Shown: positions 1 to 9,409, counted from the stretch's first letter. The stretch: DNA of 64,000 nt from Shewanella sp. MTB7 (GCF_027571385.1 NZ_CP085636.1:1364001-1428000), one strand, 5' to 3'. Numbers and translations are program-made. The notes: a model not told the origin generated them from the letters alone.

Positions 1-1207
1 TCGTAATGGTATTCAGGTGCACTGGGCACAAAATGACAAAGAAGCTAACAATATTATTGCCAATATCGCTCAGAGTCATAAAGCCAGAACCATGATTAAA
101 GGCAAATCAATGGTGAGTGAAGAGATTGAACTTAATCATGAGATGGCCAAGTTGGGGATTGAATGTCTGGAGAGTGATATGGGGGAGTATATCGTCCAGC
201 TCGATGGTGACAAACCCTCTCATATCATCATGCCCGCTATCCATAAAAATAAGCAGGAGGTGAGCGATACCTTTGAGAAGCATTTAGATGACTTTACGCC
301 CACAGTGGATGTTGATGAGCTGATTCAAACCGGGCGGACTCGCCTCAGACAGAAGTTCCACGATGCTGACATAGGTCTCTCTGGGGTTAATTTTGCTGTC
401 GCCGAAACAGGCACCTTATGCCTAGTGGAAAATGAGGGCAATGGCCGCATGTGTACCACAGTCCCTAAAGTGCATATCGCCATTACGGGCATAGAGAAAG
501 TGGTTGAGTTCTTATCTGATGTGCCGCCGTTGTATAGCGCCTTGACTCGTTCAGCCACAGGGCAAGCGATCACAACTTACTTTAATATGATCAGTTCACC
601 ACGTAAAAGAGGGGAGTTAGATGGACCTGTAGAGGTGCATCTTGTTTTGTTAGATAACGGCCGTACTCAGGCTTATCAAGATGAGGAGATGCGCAAAACC
701 TTGCAGTGTATTCGCTGCGGTGCCTGCATGAATCATTGCCCTGTCTATACCCGTATTGGCGGACATGCATATGGAACTGTGTATCCAGGGCCGATAGGCA
801 AGATTATCTCGCCACATCTTATGGGGTTGGATAACACCAAGGAATTAGTGACAGCTTCTAGCTTGTGTGGTGCTTGCGGTGAGGTCTGCCCGGTACGTAT
901 TCCTATTCCTGAGATGTTACAGCGACTACGCACAGAAGCTAAAAATCCCCCTAAGCCTGATGCGATGCCGATGAAAGGACAAGCTTCTGCTGCCAGTACT
1001 TTAGAGTCGTTAGCGATGAAAGGTTTTGCGTTTGCTGCAACGAACCCTAACCTTTATCACAGGGGAGCTTGGTCTGCGACTAAACTCAGAGGCTTGGTGC
1101 CGAATAATATGGGTCCATGGACCCAATGTCGAACTTCTCCTAAACTCGCCAATAAAACGCTACATCAGCTGATTAAAGCGCGTAATAAGCAAGCGGGAGA
1201 TAAGTGA
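1..1207 (+). CDS. lutB: LutB/LldF-type iron-sulfur subunit of L-lactate oxidation complex (5' partial)
   Basis: This is the C-terminal ~400 residues of a LutB (LldF) protein. The frame is open to the window edge, so the GTG at 17 is not the real start; full-length relatives are about 460-480 residues. Two cysteine clusters are visible, CIRCGACMNHCP and CGACGEVCP, which are the expected 4Fe-4S ligands. The family works in the cytoplasm with LutA and LutC to oxidise L-lactate to pyruvate. The next gene, lutC, overlaps the stop codon by 4 bases (ATGA type), so they are co-transcribed. A lutA gene should lie just upstream, outside the window. The assignment rests on the family pattern and the lutC neighbour. 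Confidence 0.93.
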   Translation, partial: RNGIQVHWAQNDKEANNIIANIAQSHKARTMIKGKSMVSEEIELNHEMAKLGIECLESDMGEYIVQLDGDKPSHIIMPAIHKNKQEVSDTFEKHLDDFTPTVDVDELIQTGRTRLRQKFHDADIGLSGVNFAVAETGTLCLVENEGNGRMCTTVPKVHIAITGIEKVVEFLSDVPPLYSALTRSATGQAITTYFNMISSPRKRGELDGPVEVHLVLLDNGRTQAYQDEEMRKTLQCIRCGACMNHCPVYTRIGGHAYGTVYPGPIGKIISPHLMGLDNTKELVTASSLCGACGEVCPVRIPIPEMLQRLRTEAKNPPKPDAMPMKGQASAASTLESLAMKGFAFAATNPNLYHRGAWSATKLRGLVPNNMGPWTQCRTSPKLANKTLHQLIKARNKQAGDK

Positions 1208-1926
1208 TGAAGCTAACTAGCCCTAGTCAGTCTGCTAAAAGTGCCATCTTATCTAAGCTTCGAGGTGCCAAGGCGACAGTGATAGAGAAAGAAATCTTAG
1301 ATTATCCTGTGTGGCAAAGCCATGATTCTGAGTTACTGAAACAACGATTTATAGCAGGTTTATCGGCGAGTCACGCTGAGGTGATCTGTGTGAGGTCATC
1401 ACAGATAGCGAACGCTGTAGAGCAAGTGTTAACGAGTAAGGCGTGTAAGAGTGTGATAGTCGGTGGGGCTTGTGATGAGACTGCTGGCGTTAGTGAGTAC
1501 GAGGGAGGTGAATTTCTTACCGAGATACTCAAAGGGGCTAGCCACCTCGATATCGTTCAGTTTGGTCGTGAGTTTGAAGTGTTAAAATCAAGCCTGTTTA
1601 ATGAGATTGATGCGGGGATCACTCACTGCTTAGGCGGTATCGCTGATACTGGTACCTTAGTGCTCTGGCCGGACAAGGCCGAGCCTAGAAGCTTATCCTT
1701 AATTCCTCCCTGTCATATCGCATTAATTAAGCGCTCAACGATTGTCAGCAACTTTGCCGGGATGATGATTGAGCAATCATGGCAGGAGAAGATGCCAACC
1801 CATATTGTCTTGATATCGGGCCCCTCAAAAACCGCCGATATACAGCAGACGTTAGCTTATGGGGCTCATGGCCCGAGTCAGTTAGTCGTTATCTTGATTG
1901 ATGACGTTGGCGTTGCGCAACCTTAA
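1204..1926 (+). CDS. lutC: LutC/LldG-type lactate utilisation protein
   Basis: A 240-residue protein of the LutC (LUD domain) family, the small third subunit of the LutABC L-lactate oxidation system. Its start overlaps the lutB stop, showing translational coupling. The C-terminal half carries the typical LUD pattern, including a conserved stretch around GIADTGTLVLWP and, near the end, HIVLISGPSKTADIQ, in which SGPSKTADIE-like text is the hallmark of the family. No membrane segment or signal peptide is present, so it is cytoplasmic. It is the last gene of the operon, because a strong hairpin terminator follows 37 bases after the stop. Confidence 0.93.
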   Translation: MMKLTSPSQSAKSAILSKLRGAKATVIEKEILDYPVWQSHDSELLKQRFIAGLSASHAEVICVRSSQIANAVEQVLTSKACKSVIVGGACDETAGVSEYEGGEFLTEILKGASHLDIVQFGREFEVLKSSLFNEIDAGITHCLGGIADTGTLVLWPDKAEPRSLSLIPPCHIALIKRSTIVSNFAGMMIEQSWQEKMPTHIVLISGPSKTADIQQTLAYGAHGPSQLVVILIDDVGVAQP

Positions 1927-1963
1927 GTACCGTTAATCACTGTGCTTTTGTTACGACTATATT

Positions 1964-2000
1964 GAGCGCAATAAGTTCGATTAACTTATTGCGCTCTTTT
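1964..2000 (+). terminator. Rho-independent terminator of the lut operon
   Basis: A 14-15 bp stem (GAGCGCAATAAGTT paired with AACTTATTGCGCTC) with a very short loop is followed by TTTT at 1997-2000. It lies 37 bases past the lutC stop and faces the end of the convergent pseudouridine synthase gene. Confidence 0.85.
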
Positions 2001-2082
2001 ATATGGATTTTTGATTTAATCTATTGGCTAGGCGCCGTTTACTGGGAACAAGTTCCTATCTTATAGTTATTAGAGATAAGCA

Positions 2083-3765
2083 TTAGAACTCAGCTTCGAC
2101 GCAGAAACTCATAAACTGTTTGCTACTGGGGTGATTGAGCTCCAAAAGTTCGGCGTGTAGGTGCAATCTGTCAGCTTTTGTTCCGTAAAGATCGTCACCC
2201 ACTATGGACATATTTAATCCCTGAGCGTGAGCACTATGAACCCTAAGCTGGTGAGTACGCCCTGTTTTAGGAGATAAGTGAACCTTAGTTTTACCATGTT
2301 TACGCTCAATCACCTGCCACGTAGTTTCGGCTGTTTTGCCATGTTCGAAACAGACTAATTGTCTGGGTCTGTCGTCGAAATCGCCGCGCATGGGTAAGTT
2401 GATTATTCCTTCATTCTCTTCGAGTAAACCCGTTAATAGTGCGACATAACGTTTCTTCACTGTACGGGCGATAAACTGTGCCTGCAGACTTTTATTGGCT
2501 TCTTTGGTTAGCGCTATCACCATCAAACCCGATGTCGACATATCGAGTCGATGAACAATAAGCGGGCCAGTAGCGTCAGGGAAGTGTTGCTTCATGCGCG
2601 AGTAGACTGAGTCTTGAATGTTTTTACCCGGTACCGACAGAAACTCAGGAGGTTTGTTGATTATCGCCATTGCATCGTCTTGGTAGATGATGTCGATGGT
2701 TTTGCCTATGGCTGGGTTGGTGAGTAGTGGGTTTTCATCCAGCGTCATGCCGTCCAGCATATGACCTAAAATCGGCTTGCACTTTCCCTGACAGGCAGCA
2801 TAAAAATTCTTATGCTGCCTAATCTCTGATTTAGGTGAACTTCCCCACCAAAATTCGGCCAGAGCCAGAGGTTTCATGTCCCACTTGAAGGCGTAATGTA
2901 ATAACTTAGGTGCGGCGCATTCACCTGAACCAGCTGGTGGAGTTTGGTGTACGGTTTCTTTGAAAATACTGCCTAGGTCTCTGTGTTCGCCTTTTATATT
3001 TAGGAACTGATAATTTTCAAATAATTTTTTCTGTAGCGCTGCAGATGATGCCTTACGTTTTTGTTGAAGTTTTTCAATTACATCGGTTAACAGGTTTACT
3101 TGTTGTTCTCCCGATTGTATTCGTTCATTCCAATAAAGAGTCAATGCTTTCAACTGGTTTTTATCACGCACACTCTCTTTACTCAGATCAGACTGTAGCT
3201 CAATCAATTGAGCTTGATTAAGTTCAGTTATCGCTGATGTTCTGCGTGCTTTCCGAGTCTTTCTTGCCTCTATAATGCTCTGCCTTTGAGCCTCGATTTG
3301 AATCTCTGCTGTATGGCGTTCCTTGGACAACCTTGTTTGAAAATCGGCAATTTGTGGGTTTGCTTTTAGCTGATTAATTTGTTCTGTTATGCCGTTTATC
3401 TTTTTCTGCCCAGCGAGGAAAAAACTGTCTTGAGTGAGCATATCAAATACTGGCGGCACGAAATTAGGCAACACGTTCTTGTCGGCAACTTTTCCTGAAA
3501 AGGCAGCTAAATAGCCAATCTCCCCTTGACTATTTTGGACAACTAACACCCCGAACATCTTACCGATAGCGGACTCTTCATTGCCTGCATGACCGAAATT
3601 ATGCTGCCATTGAGTTTGAGTTTGCAGGTGTGCTTGTAGCTCTTTTACCGCAGCTAAACATAGCGGATGAGGCTCATAATAAAAAGGAAAGGTAAAATGT
3701 TTAGGTAAAGCCAGATCGTCGATAGAAGCTTTAAAATGGGTAAAACAAGTTTCAGGGGAATGCAT
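2083..3765 (-). CDS. RluA-family pseudouridine synthase with long N-terminal extension
   Basis: A 560-residue protein. The C-terminal ~200 residues are a pseudouridine synthase catalytic domain of the RluA family. HRLDMSTSG at 405-413 is the RluA signature, with Asp408 as the predicted catalytic aspartate, and KTGRTHQLRVH lies near the C-terminus. RluA itself is only about 220 residues, so the first ~350 residues are extra: a region that is coiled-coil-like and rich in K, R, E and Q at about 120-245, then a segment with three cysteines (GECAAP, AACQGKC) before the catalytic core. No S4 domain is recognisable. It would isomerise uridine in a stable RNA; the target cannot be told from sequence. 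It is transcribed alone, convergent with lutC. Confidence 0.85.
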   Translation of the reverse strand: MHSPETCFTHFKASIDDLALPKHFTFPFYYEPHPLCLAAVKELQAHLQTQTQWQHNFGHAGNEESAIGKMFGVLVVQNSQGEIGYLAAFSGKVADKNVLPNFVPPVFDMLTQDSFFLAGQKKINGITEQINQLKANPQIADFQTRLSKERHTAEIQIEAQRQSIIEARKTRKARRTSAITELNQAQLIELQSDLSKESVRDKNQLKALTLYWNERIQSGEQQVNLLTDVIEKLQQKRKASSAALQKKLFENYQFLNIKGEHRDLGSIFKETVHQTPPAGSGECAAPKLLHYAFKWDMKPLALAEFWWGSSPKSEIRQHKNFYAACQGKCKPILGHMLDGMTLDENPLLTNPAIGKTIDIIYQDDAMAIINKPPEFLSVPGKNIQDSVYSRMKQHFPDATGPLIVHRLDMSTSGLMVIALTKEANKSLQAQFIARTVKKRYVALLTGLLEENEGIINLPMRGDFDDRPRQLVCFEHGKTAETTWQVIERKHGKTKVHLSPKTGRTHQLRVHSAHAQGLNMSIVGDDLYGTKADRLHLHAELLELNHPSSKQFMSFCVEAEF

Positions 3766-3841
3766 GGTATTATCTATCGTGTTTAGCCTAAACAGCGTTA
3801 AGCTATATGGCAGTAAGTGGGATGAATATCGTGGGATTTTA

Positions 3842-3892
3842 CCCTTTCATCCAACAGAGTTCAATTTCAATGAACTCTGTTGGATGAAAGGG
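3842..3892. repeat. 22-bp perfect inverted repeat (long hairpin)
   Basis: Bases 3842-3863 and 3871-3892 are exact reverse complements around a 7-base loop; the inner arm reads CATCCAACAGAGTTCA. There is no T-run on either side, so it is not a standard terminator. It lies 77 bases upstream of the start of the minus-strand pseudouridine synthase gene and about 350 bases upstream of the ATP-grasp gene. It could be an mRNA leader structure, a large operator or a mobile-element remnant. Confidence 0.8.
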
Positions 3893-4243
3893 GGGTTGAC
3901 AGAGTCAGGTGCTGCTATTTAGTTGTGTTTTATTTTAGTTATCCAAAAATTAATGTTTGTTGTACATTTGTTTAATGTTTTTTTGTTTAAAATACAGTTG
4001 GTTACTAAAATAAACTTGTTATCTATTTGTGCATTAATTTATAAGTATTCTAAGTTTATGTTTTGGTGTAAATTACGCGACCTTATCTAGCTCTGTGCTA
4101 GCTAAACCGAATGTAAACTTGGTTGTTTTAGTCTCTTACTGTGAGATATCAATCATTGTGTTATGTACTTCGAATCCTCTATTACTCACTAAGCCTTTAT
4201 GTGGCAAAGATCGTTAGAGCATTCTTTATCTAAGGAATTTTGA
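3893..4243. other. AT-rich intergenic region upstream of the ATP-grasp gene
   Basis: This stretch is very AT-rich (long T and A runs at 3920-4060) and holds no convincing ORF on either strand. It probably contains the promoter and 5' leader for the ATP-grasp/QEGLA pair. An AAGGA ribosome-binding site sits at about 4231-4235, just before the ATG at 4244. No clear sigma-70 hexamers or known riboswitch could be picked out. Confidence 0.5.
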
Positions 4244-5281
4244 ATGAATATTTTATTTTTGATGTACCCATGGAGCGATGTTGAGCCTGAAACAGACTCA
4301 ACCTTAAGAATGATCCATGAGTGTGTAGCTCGAGGCCACACGGTCGCCCTTACGACGCCACATAACTTAACCATGAGAGATTCTGAGGCGAGTGCTTTTT
4401 GTCAAATATTTAGCAAAGATGACGTAGTGCCGAATAACATCGTCTCTTTCTATAAGAAGGCTATATTTAAAAAGGCACGTTTACCGTTAGCAGGTTTCGA
4501 TACCATTATCATGCGTGCGAATCCGCCTTTGAATCCAATCGCGCTTAACTTTTTAGATTCAGTTCGTGATGAAGTGTTCATCATGAACGATATTGACGGT
4601 TTACGTATTGCCAATAATAAGCTGTATACCGCATCATTTGACGATCCGACTAACGCATTTATTCCAGTGACTCATGTGTCTAAAACACCAGAGTATTTAG
4701 AAGAAGTATTGAGAGAGTCTAAAACTGACAAGATGATCATGAAGCCACTCGATGGTTATGGTGGTCAGGGTGTTATCTTAGTTGAAAAGCACGCTCAAAA
4801 GAGTTTCCACTCTTTACTTGAGTTCTACATCAATAGCGGTAAGGGCGGCAACTACGTTATTTTACAAGAATATGTAGAGGGCGCTGATGCTGGTGATGTG
4901 CGTATTCTAATGCTAAATGGCGAGCCTATTGGTGCAATGAAGCGTATTCCAGCACAAAATGAAGTGCGCTCAAACATTCATGCTGGCGGCACTGTGGTTA
5001 AGCACGTATTAACTAAAAAAGAGAAAGAGCTGTGTAAACATATCGGTCCTAAGCTGGTTCGAGATGGACTGTTTTTTGTTGGTATTGATGTTATCAGTGA
5101 AAAGTTGATTGAAGTTAACGTGCAGAGCCCTGGTGGGATTATGCGTATCAACAAGTTGAATAACGTCAAATTGCAGAAGAAGGTTATCGACTTCGTTGAA
5201 AGTGTTGTTAACGCCAAAGAAGTACTAAGCCAGCGTAAGACTGAATTCAGAAAGGCGATTGAAGATGCTCACGTTATCTGA
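4244..5281 (+). CDS. GshB-like ATP-grasp ligase (RimK/glutathione synthetase superfamily)
   Basis: A 345-residue protein resembling prokaryotic glutathione synthetase across its length. The N-terminal substrate domain contains IIMRANPPLNP, matching the MRxDPP motif of GshB. The ATP-grasp core has KPLDGYGGQGV, then QEYVEGADAGDVRILMLNG, and a metal-binding end FVGIDVISEKLIEVNVQSP. The family joins a carboxylate to an amine using ATP. It is unlikely to be the main gshB, because it is paired with a DUF1704 gene that starts before this one ends (17-base overlap). Its product may therefore be a modified peptide, protein tail or small dipeptide instead of glutathione. An AAGGA site precedes the ATG. 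The class is sure; the substrate is unknown. Confidence 0.85.
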   Translation: MNILFLMYPWSDVEPETDSTLRMIHECVARGHTVALTTPHNLTMRDSEASAFCQIFSKDDVVPNNIVSFYKKAIFKKARLPLAGFDTIIMRANPPLNPIALNFLDSVRDEVFIMNDIDGLRIANNKLYTASFDDPTNAFIPVTHVSKTPEYLEEVLRESKTDKMIMKPLDGYGGQGVILVEKHAQKSFHSLLEFYINSGKGGNYVILQEYVEGADAGDVRILMLNGEPIGAMKRIPAQNEVRSNIHAGGTVVKHVLTKKEKELCKHIGPKLVRDGLFFVGIDVISEKLIEVNVQSPGGIMRINKLNNVKLQKKVIDFVESVVNAKEVLSQRKTEFRKAIEDAHVI

Positions 5282-7259
5282 GAATGAATGTATTGAGCTC
5301 ATTAAGAAGGGCGAGTGCTTTCAAGCTGAAATCGATGGCGGTGCATTTATCGTTAAGATCGACGAGTATTCTCCCATGGTCTGTACCGCGATTCATAACG
5401 GCCACAGATTAAGAGATGATCTCAAAAAAGCGTTCTTGCTGACCAAAGATGAACGATTTTATGAAGAAGATCCTTACACTGATGAGTTGATCTCTTCATT
5501 TCCAATCGTGTTGATCGGTAATGACTCACGCTTTGAATATGACCTCAATCGAGCAAAAACCTTGTCGACGTATTATAAAACGGCATGGAATAAGCAAGTT
5601 TGGCATAAGCCTTTATCGCCTAAGCAAAGGGCGTTTAGCCATGCTAAGCATGAGTCATTTTATAATGTGTTAGAGGCCATTATTACGCGATTAGAGATGA
5701 TGTTTAATAACAGCATCATTTTCGATCTGCACTCATACAATCATCAAAGGATTGAAAAGGACACGCCGACGTTTAATATCGGTTCTGGTCAGATCGATGT
5801 TGAGCGTTGGGGCTCAATTTGCCAGCATTTCGAATGTGAGTTGAATAAGATAACGCTACCTAATTTAGCGGTTAGGGCGGCCACGGATGAGGTTTTTCAG
5901 GGACGTGGTTATCTGATTGCTCACATCAACGCTCACTTTGACAATACGTTAGTGTTACCCGTTGAAGTTAAGAAAGTGTTCATGGATGAGAGCAAAGGTG
6001 AGGTGTATCCACTTGTTCTTGAAGAACTAAAGGCGGGCGTTAAGCACGCCATTTCAGAAACCGCTGCTCACTTTATGCGCCGCTTTGGTAAGCGTAAAAA
6101 AGTGAGAAACGTGGATCTGCTCTCCTCTTCATTGGCGCCTGAAATACTCAGCTTGGATAAGCAGTTGTACACACTTTGTCGGAGTGTTGAGACCCTTAAA
6201 TTTATTAACCCAATAAATATTGGTAGTGAGCGTAAGAAGTTCTTGAGTAAAAAAGGACTTGTCGCGCCTGAGTTTAATTATAAACAGTTAAATATTAACC
6301 CTTATCAATTTAGGGAGCAGCTGTATAAACTGCCTGTTGGACGTGTGATGGATGCCGATATTCAGCAACTATATCGCCACGTCATCGATAATTTGGCTAC
6401 TAAAATAGAGCTTATCTCTTCGATTGGTAGTGATAATTTTGTTTACAATTCATTGAAATATTATGGTGAGCCCGATAAGAACGACTTGGCTAATGCTGAG
6501 TTTATTCTTCGCGCCCCTATGATTGAAGGTGAAGAGGAAACTGAGCGACATTCTGCTGACTATGCGGTTGATTATTTCCGTATAAAAGCCAGCGAATGGG
6601 GGTTTGATTGTAAGATCGAACAGTCATCTAAAATTGTTGCTAAGGCCATGGTCGACAATGATAAAGGCTGCTTACTGATCAATAAGGATGCGGTGTTTAC
6701 ATCCAAGGAATTAGTGGCTTTTGCATATCATGAGCTAGGTGTGCATATGCTGACGACTGTGAATGCTAAGGGTCAAGATCTGAAAGTGTTCTCCTTAGGC
6801 TTAATGGGTAATACTCAAGCCCAAGAAGGCTTAGCCATTTACAGTGAATACTGTTCGGGTAATCTGACGCTAAGTCGTTTGAAAACCTTAGCACTTAGGG
6901 TCATTGCGGTTAATTTGATGCTGCAGCAAAGAGAGTTTATCAATACCTATCAGACACTAGTTCAGCAATACGGTGTCAGCAACGATGAGGCGTTTACCTT
7001 AACGACTCGAGTGTATCGTGGCGGTGGGTTTACTAAAGACTACTTATATTTAAAAGGCTTTAGAGATATCGTTAACTTAAGCAAAGCCATGCCACTTGAT
7101 AATTTACTTGTGGGTAAAACAGGGTTATTAGATCTACCGACGATCAATGAGATGGTTGAACGAAATCTATTGAATAAACCTGTATCTCTATTTGATTTAC
7201 AGCTTAAACAGCAGCAACCTCAATCGATTATCGATTACCTAGTGTCGGCAATTCGTTAA
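5265..7259 (+). CDS. N-formylglutamate amidohydrolase-like domain fused to DUF1704 (QEGLA-motif) zincin
   Basis: A protein of about 664 residues with two parts. Residues ~20-280 resemble N-formylglutamate amidohydrolases (IHNGHR near 45-50, FDLHSYNHQR near 155-164). Residues ~290-664 are DUF1704, annotated as 'flavohemoglobin expression-modulating QEGLA motif protein'. HELGVH at about 489-494 is an HExxxH zinc motif, followed about 25 residues later by QEGLAIYSEY with its likely third ligand. DUF1704 is also the catalytic domain of eukaryotic tubulin tyrosine carboxypeptidases (MATCAP/TMCP), so peptidase activity is inferred. ATG 5265 is preferred to TTG 5259 because AAAGG at 5251-5255 is correctly spaced. 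It overlaps the ATP-grasp gene, and a terminator follows. Confidence 0.85.
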   Translation: MLTLSENECIELIKKGECFQAEIDGGAFIVKIDEYSPMVCTAIHNGHRLRDDLKKAFLLTKDERFYEEDPYTDELISSFPIVLIGNDSRFEYDLNRAKTLSTYYKTAWNKQVWHKPLSPKQRAFSHAKHESFYNVLEAIITRLEMMFNNSIIFDLHSYNHQRIEKDTPTFNIGSGQIDVERWGSICQHFECELNKITLPNLAVRAATDEVFQGRGYLIAHINAHFDNTLVLPVEVKKVFMDESKGEVYPLVLEELKAGVKHAISETAAHFMRRFGKRKKVRNVDLLSSSLAPEILSLDKQLYTLCRSVETLKFINPINIGSERKKFLSKKGLVAPEFNYKQLNINPYQFREQLYKLPVGRVMDADIQQLYRHVIDNLATKIELISSIGSDNFVYNSLKYYGEPDKNDLANAEFILRAPMIEGEEETERHSADYAVDYFRIKASEWGFDCKIEQSSKIVAKAMVDNDKGCLLINKDAVFTSKELVAFAYHELGVHMLTTVNAKGQDLKVFSLGLMGNTQAQEGLAIYSEYCSGNLTLSRLKTLALRVIAVNLMLQQREFINTYQTLVQQYGVSNDEAFTLTTRVYRGGGFTKDYLYLKGFRDIVNLSKAMPLDNLLVGKTGLLDLPTINEMVERNLLNKPVSLFDLQLKQQQPQSIIDYLVSAIR

Positions 7260-7284
7260 TATTATGGGTGTAAATTGAGTTAAT

Positions 7285-7320
7285 AAAAAGCCTTTTAGTG
7301 TTTAACTAAAAGGCTTTTTT
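7285..7320. terminator. Bidirectional terminator between convergent genes
   Basis: A 15-bp stem (AAAAAGCCTTTTAGT with ACTAAAAGGCTTTTT) around a 5-base loop, with an A-run on the left and a T-run on the right. It can end both the plus-strand QEGLA unit and the minus-strand amidotransferase gene. Confidence 0.88.
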
Positions 7321-7350
7321 ATGAGAAAAATCTAGGTTTCACAGACAAGA

Positions 7351-8223
7351 TTAAATAGTTTGATAAGGAAGTGGAATTGGTTTTTGAGTGATTTTGTGGT
7401 CATGGGTCACAGAGACTAAATGATTACGCTCTACCTTCTTCCATATATTAATATCGTCAGTTAACGGCTCTGAACACACAATCATGCACATTTTACTTTT
7501 GTCATCAGTTGGGGTGATTCTGACCACACCTTCAATACATGATAGAGAGCCAGTACCGTAGAATAATGAGGCGGGTTGAGCACTTTCTAACGTAGCGAAT
7601 CGAGTCACAATGGTATTCACACCATCGGTCACTGCAAAGTTGATAAAGGCATTGGTATTCGCGCCACACAGTTTACGTATTTGCATTATTTTTTCTATGG
7701 TTGCGACCATCGCCACCTCTAACTGGATTAAACTTGCCTTTGGATTAAATTTGAGTTGATCCATAAACAGAGCAAAAGCATATTCAGAATCGGTATTCCC
7801 CTTAATTAAGCTAAAGGCGCGATCTGATAAGCTGTTGAGCAGAGTACGTCTAAAAGAATCAAATAGGTCTAAACGTCCGTTATGCATCCATAAATAATGC
7901 ATGCACTGAAAGGGGTGGCAGTTAGCTTGGCTTACTGGCATGCCTACGGAGGCATCTCGGACATGGGCAAAGTAGTGATGGGTTTGCACCTTATCGCCGA
8001 TCATTTTAAGATTTCGATTACTCCATGCTGGATCGACGTTAACAAAGGTTGCGGGTATTGGATCGTCTTGAATTGGATACCAACCTAGGCCAAAACCATC
8101 GGCATTAATGGGGATTTTTCTTTTTTGAGAAAACTTGCTTTGACTTACGAGTGAATTTTCAGCTTGAAAAATCAGCGGTGACATGACCGTTGCCGGGCCA
8201 CGGTAGGTTAAAAAACGACACAT
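7351..8223 (-). CDS. Class II glutamine amidotransferase (YafJ-like)
   Basis: A 290-residue stand-alone Ntn-type glutamine amidotransferase. The protein begins MCRFLTYRGP; after removal of Met1, Cys2 is the N-terminal nucleophile. The YafJ pattern continues with NADGFGLGWY, FAHVRDAS and HNGRLDLF, where the Asn-Gly pair forms the oxyanion hole, and GNTDSEYAFAL. No second synthase domain is present, so the acceptor of the released ammonia is unknown. It is monocistronic, with a terminator on its downstream side and the pyrC terminator upstream. Confidence 0.9.
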   Translation of the reverse strand: MCRFLTYRGPATVMSPLIFQAENSLVSQSKFSQKRKIPINADGFGLGWYPIQDDPIPATFVNVDPAWSNRNLKMIGDKVQTHHYFAHVRDASVGMPVSQANCHPFQCMHYLWMHNGRLDLFDSFRRTLLNSLSDRAFSLIKGNTDSEYAFALFMDQLKFNPKASLIQLEVAMVATIEKIMQIRKLCGANTNAFINFAVTDGVNTIVTRFATLESAQPASLFYGTGSLSCIEGVVRITPTDDKSKMCMIVCSEPLTDDINIWKKVERNHLVSVTHDHKITQKPIPLPYQTI

Positions 8224-8316
8224 TTAAACTTATCTCGAACATTTTAGTATGATCTTTATTAAAGGCTTAATATCTACATTAATAAAGTTAATAATGATAA
8301 AGTTTGGTCGTAGATA

Positions 8317-8347
8317 CTTAAAAACCTGCAATTTGCAGGTTTTTAAG
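8317..8347 (-). terminator. Terminator downstream of pyrC
   Basis: A 14-bp stem (CTTAAAAACCTGCA with TGCAGGTTTTTAAG) with a 3-base loop lies 25 bases after the pyrC stop. On the minus strand the 3' arm ends in TTTTTAAG, so the U-run is within the stem. It separates pyrC from the amidotransferase gene on the same strand. Confidence 0.75.
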
Positions 8348-8371
8348 CGATTAGGACAAGTTGAGTTGTTA

Positions 8372-9409
8372 TCAGTTCGATTTCACTTTCCAGTTAACCT
8401 CTTCGCCAGCGAAGAAAGGTACGATTGGGTTGCCGTTTGGCAAGATGATCTCGCTTGGTACTGTCCAGCTCTCTTTTACCAAGGTCACAGTGCTAGTGTT
8501 TCTCGGTAGGCCATAAAAGTCAGGACCATGAGTACTGGCAAAACCTTCGAGCTTGTCAATCACGCCTAAATCATCAAAAACCTGAGCGTAAAGTTCTAGC
8601 GCACTCCAGGCGCTGTAACAACCCGCACAGCCACAAGCAGATTCTTTGCGATGTTTCTCGTGAGGTGCTGAATCTGTTCCTAAGAAGAACTTGCTCGATC
8701 CCGTTGCGACAGCTGCGCGTAGTGCTTCTTGGTGAGTGCTGCGTTTTAGTACAGGTAGACAGAAGTTGTGGGGGCGAACACCACCGACTAACAGATCGTT
8801 ACGGTTAAGCAATAGATGTTGAGGTGTGATCGTCGCTGCAACATTATTTGACGCTGACATAACGAAATCAGCCGCTTCTTTAGTGGTGATATGTTCAAAC
8901 ACTATTTTTAGGGTTGGGAAGGCATCGACGAGGCGTGCCAAGTTTCGCTCGATAAACAGGGCTTCACGGTCGAAAATATCGATGTGTGACTCGGTTACTT
9001 CACCGTGTACCAGCAATAACATGCCCAGTTCTGCCATCGTCTCAAATACAGGGAAAAGCGCATCAAGGGCTTTTACCGCAGCATCTGAGTTGGTGGTTGC
9101 ACCTGCAGGGTAGAGTTTTGCAGCAACAACACCAGCAGCTTTAGCATCAATGATGTCTTGCTTGCTGGTGTCATTGGTTAAAAAAATCGTCATCAAAGGC
9201 TCGAAGTTAGAACCTTGTGGACGTGCAGCCAGAATGCGCTCACGGTAAGCCATTGCCAACTTTGCATCGGTGACTGGAGGGAGCAGGTTTGGCATTACAA
9301 TGGCGCGTTGAAATAATCGGGCTGTTGCCGGAACGGTCTCTTGTAACATGGCACCATCACGAAAGTGAAGGTGCCAATCATCGGGAGTAAGTAGGGTGAT
9401 CTGCGTCAT
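8372..9409 (-). CDS. pyrC: Dihydroorotase, class II
   Basis: A 345-residue enzyme of pyrimidine synthesis that closes N-carbamoyl-L-aspartate to dihydroorotate in the cytoplasm. The class II E. coli PyrC pattern is complete: HLHFRDG near the N-terminus (metal-binding histidines), [13 protein letters not shown] with the lysine expected to be carboxylated, HGEVTE, FEHITT, and GTDSAPH with the catalytic aspartate. Length matches the family. A GGAA ribosome-binding site lies just upstream of the ATG. It is a single-gene unit with its own terminator. Confidence 0.97.
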   Translation of the reverse strand: MTQITLLTPDDWHLHFRDGAMLQETVPATARLFQRAIVMPNLLPPVTDAKLAMAYRERILAARPQGSNFEPLMTIFLTNDTSKQDIIDAKAAGVVAAKLYPAGATTNSDAAVKALDALFPVFETMAELGMLLLVHGEVTESHIDIFDREALFIERNLARLVDAFPTLKIVFEHITTKEAADFVMSASNNVAATITPQHLLLNRNDLLVGGVRPHNFCLPVLKRSTHQEALRAAVATGSSKFFLGTDSAPHEKHRKESACGCAGCYSAWSALELYAQVFDDLGVIDKLEGFASTHGPDFYGLPRNTSTVTLVKESWTVPSEIILPNGNPIVPFFAGEEVNWKVKSN

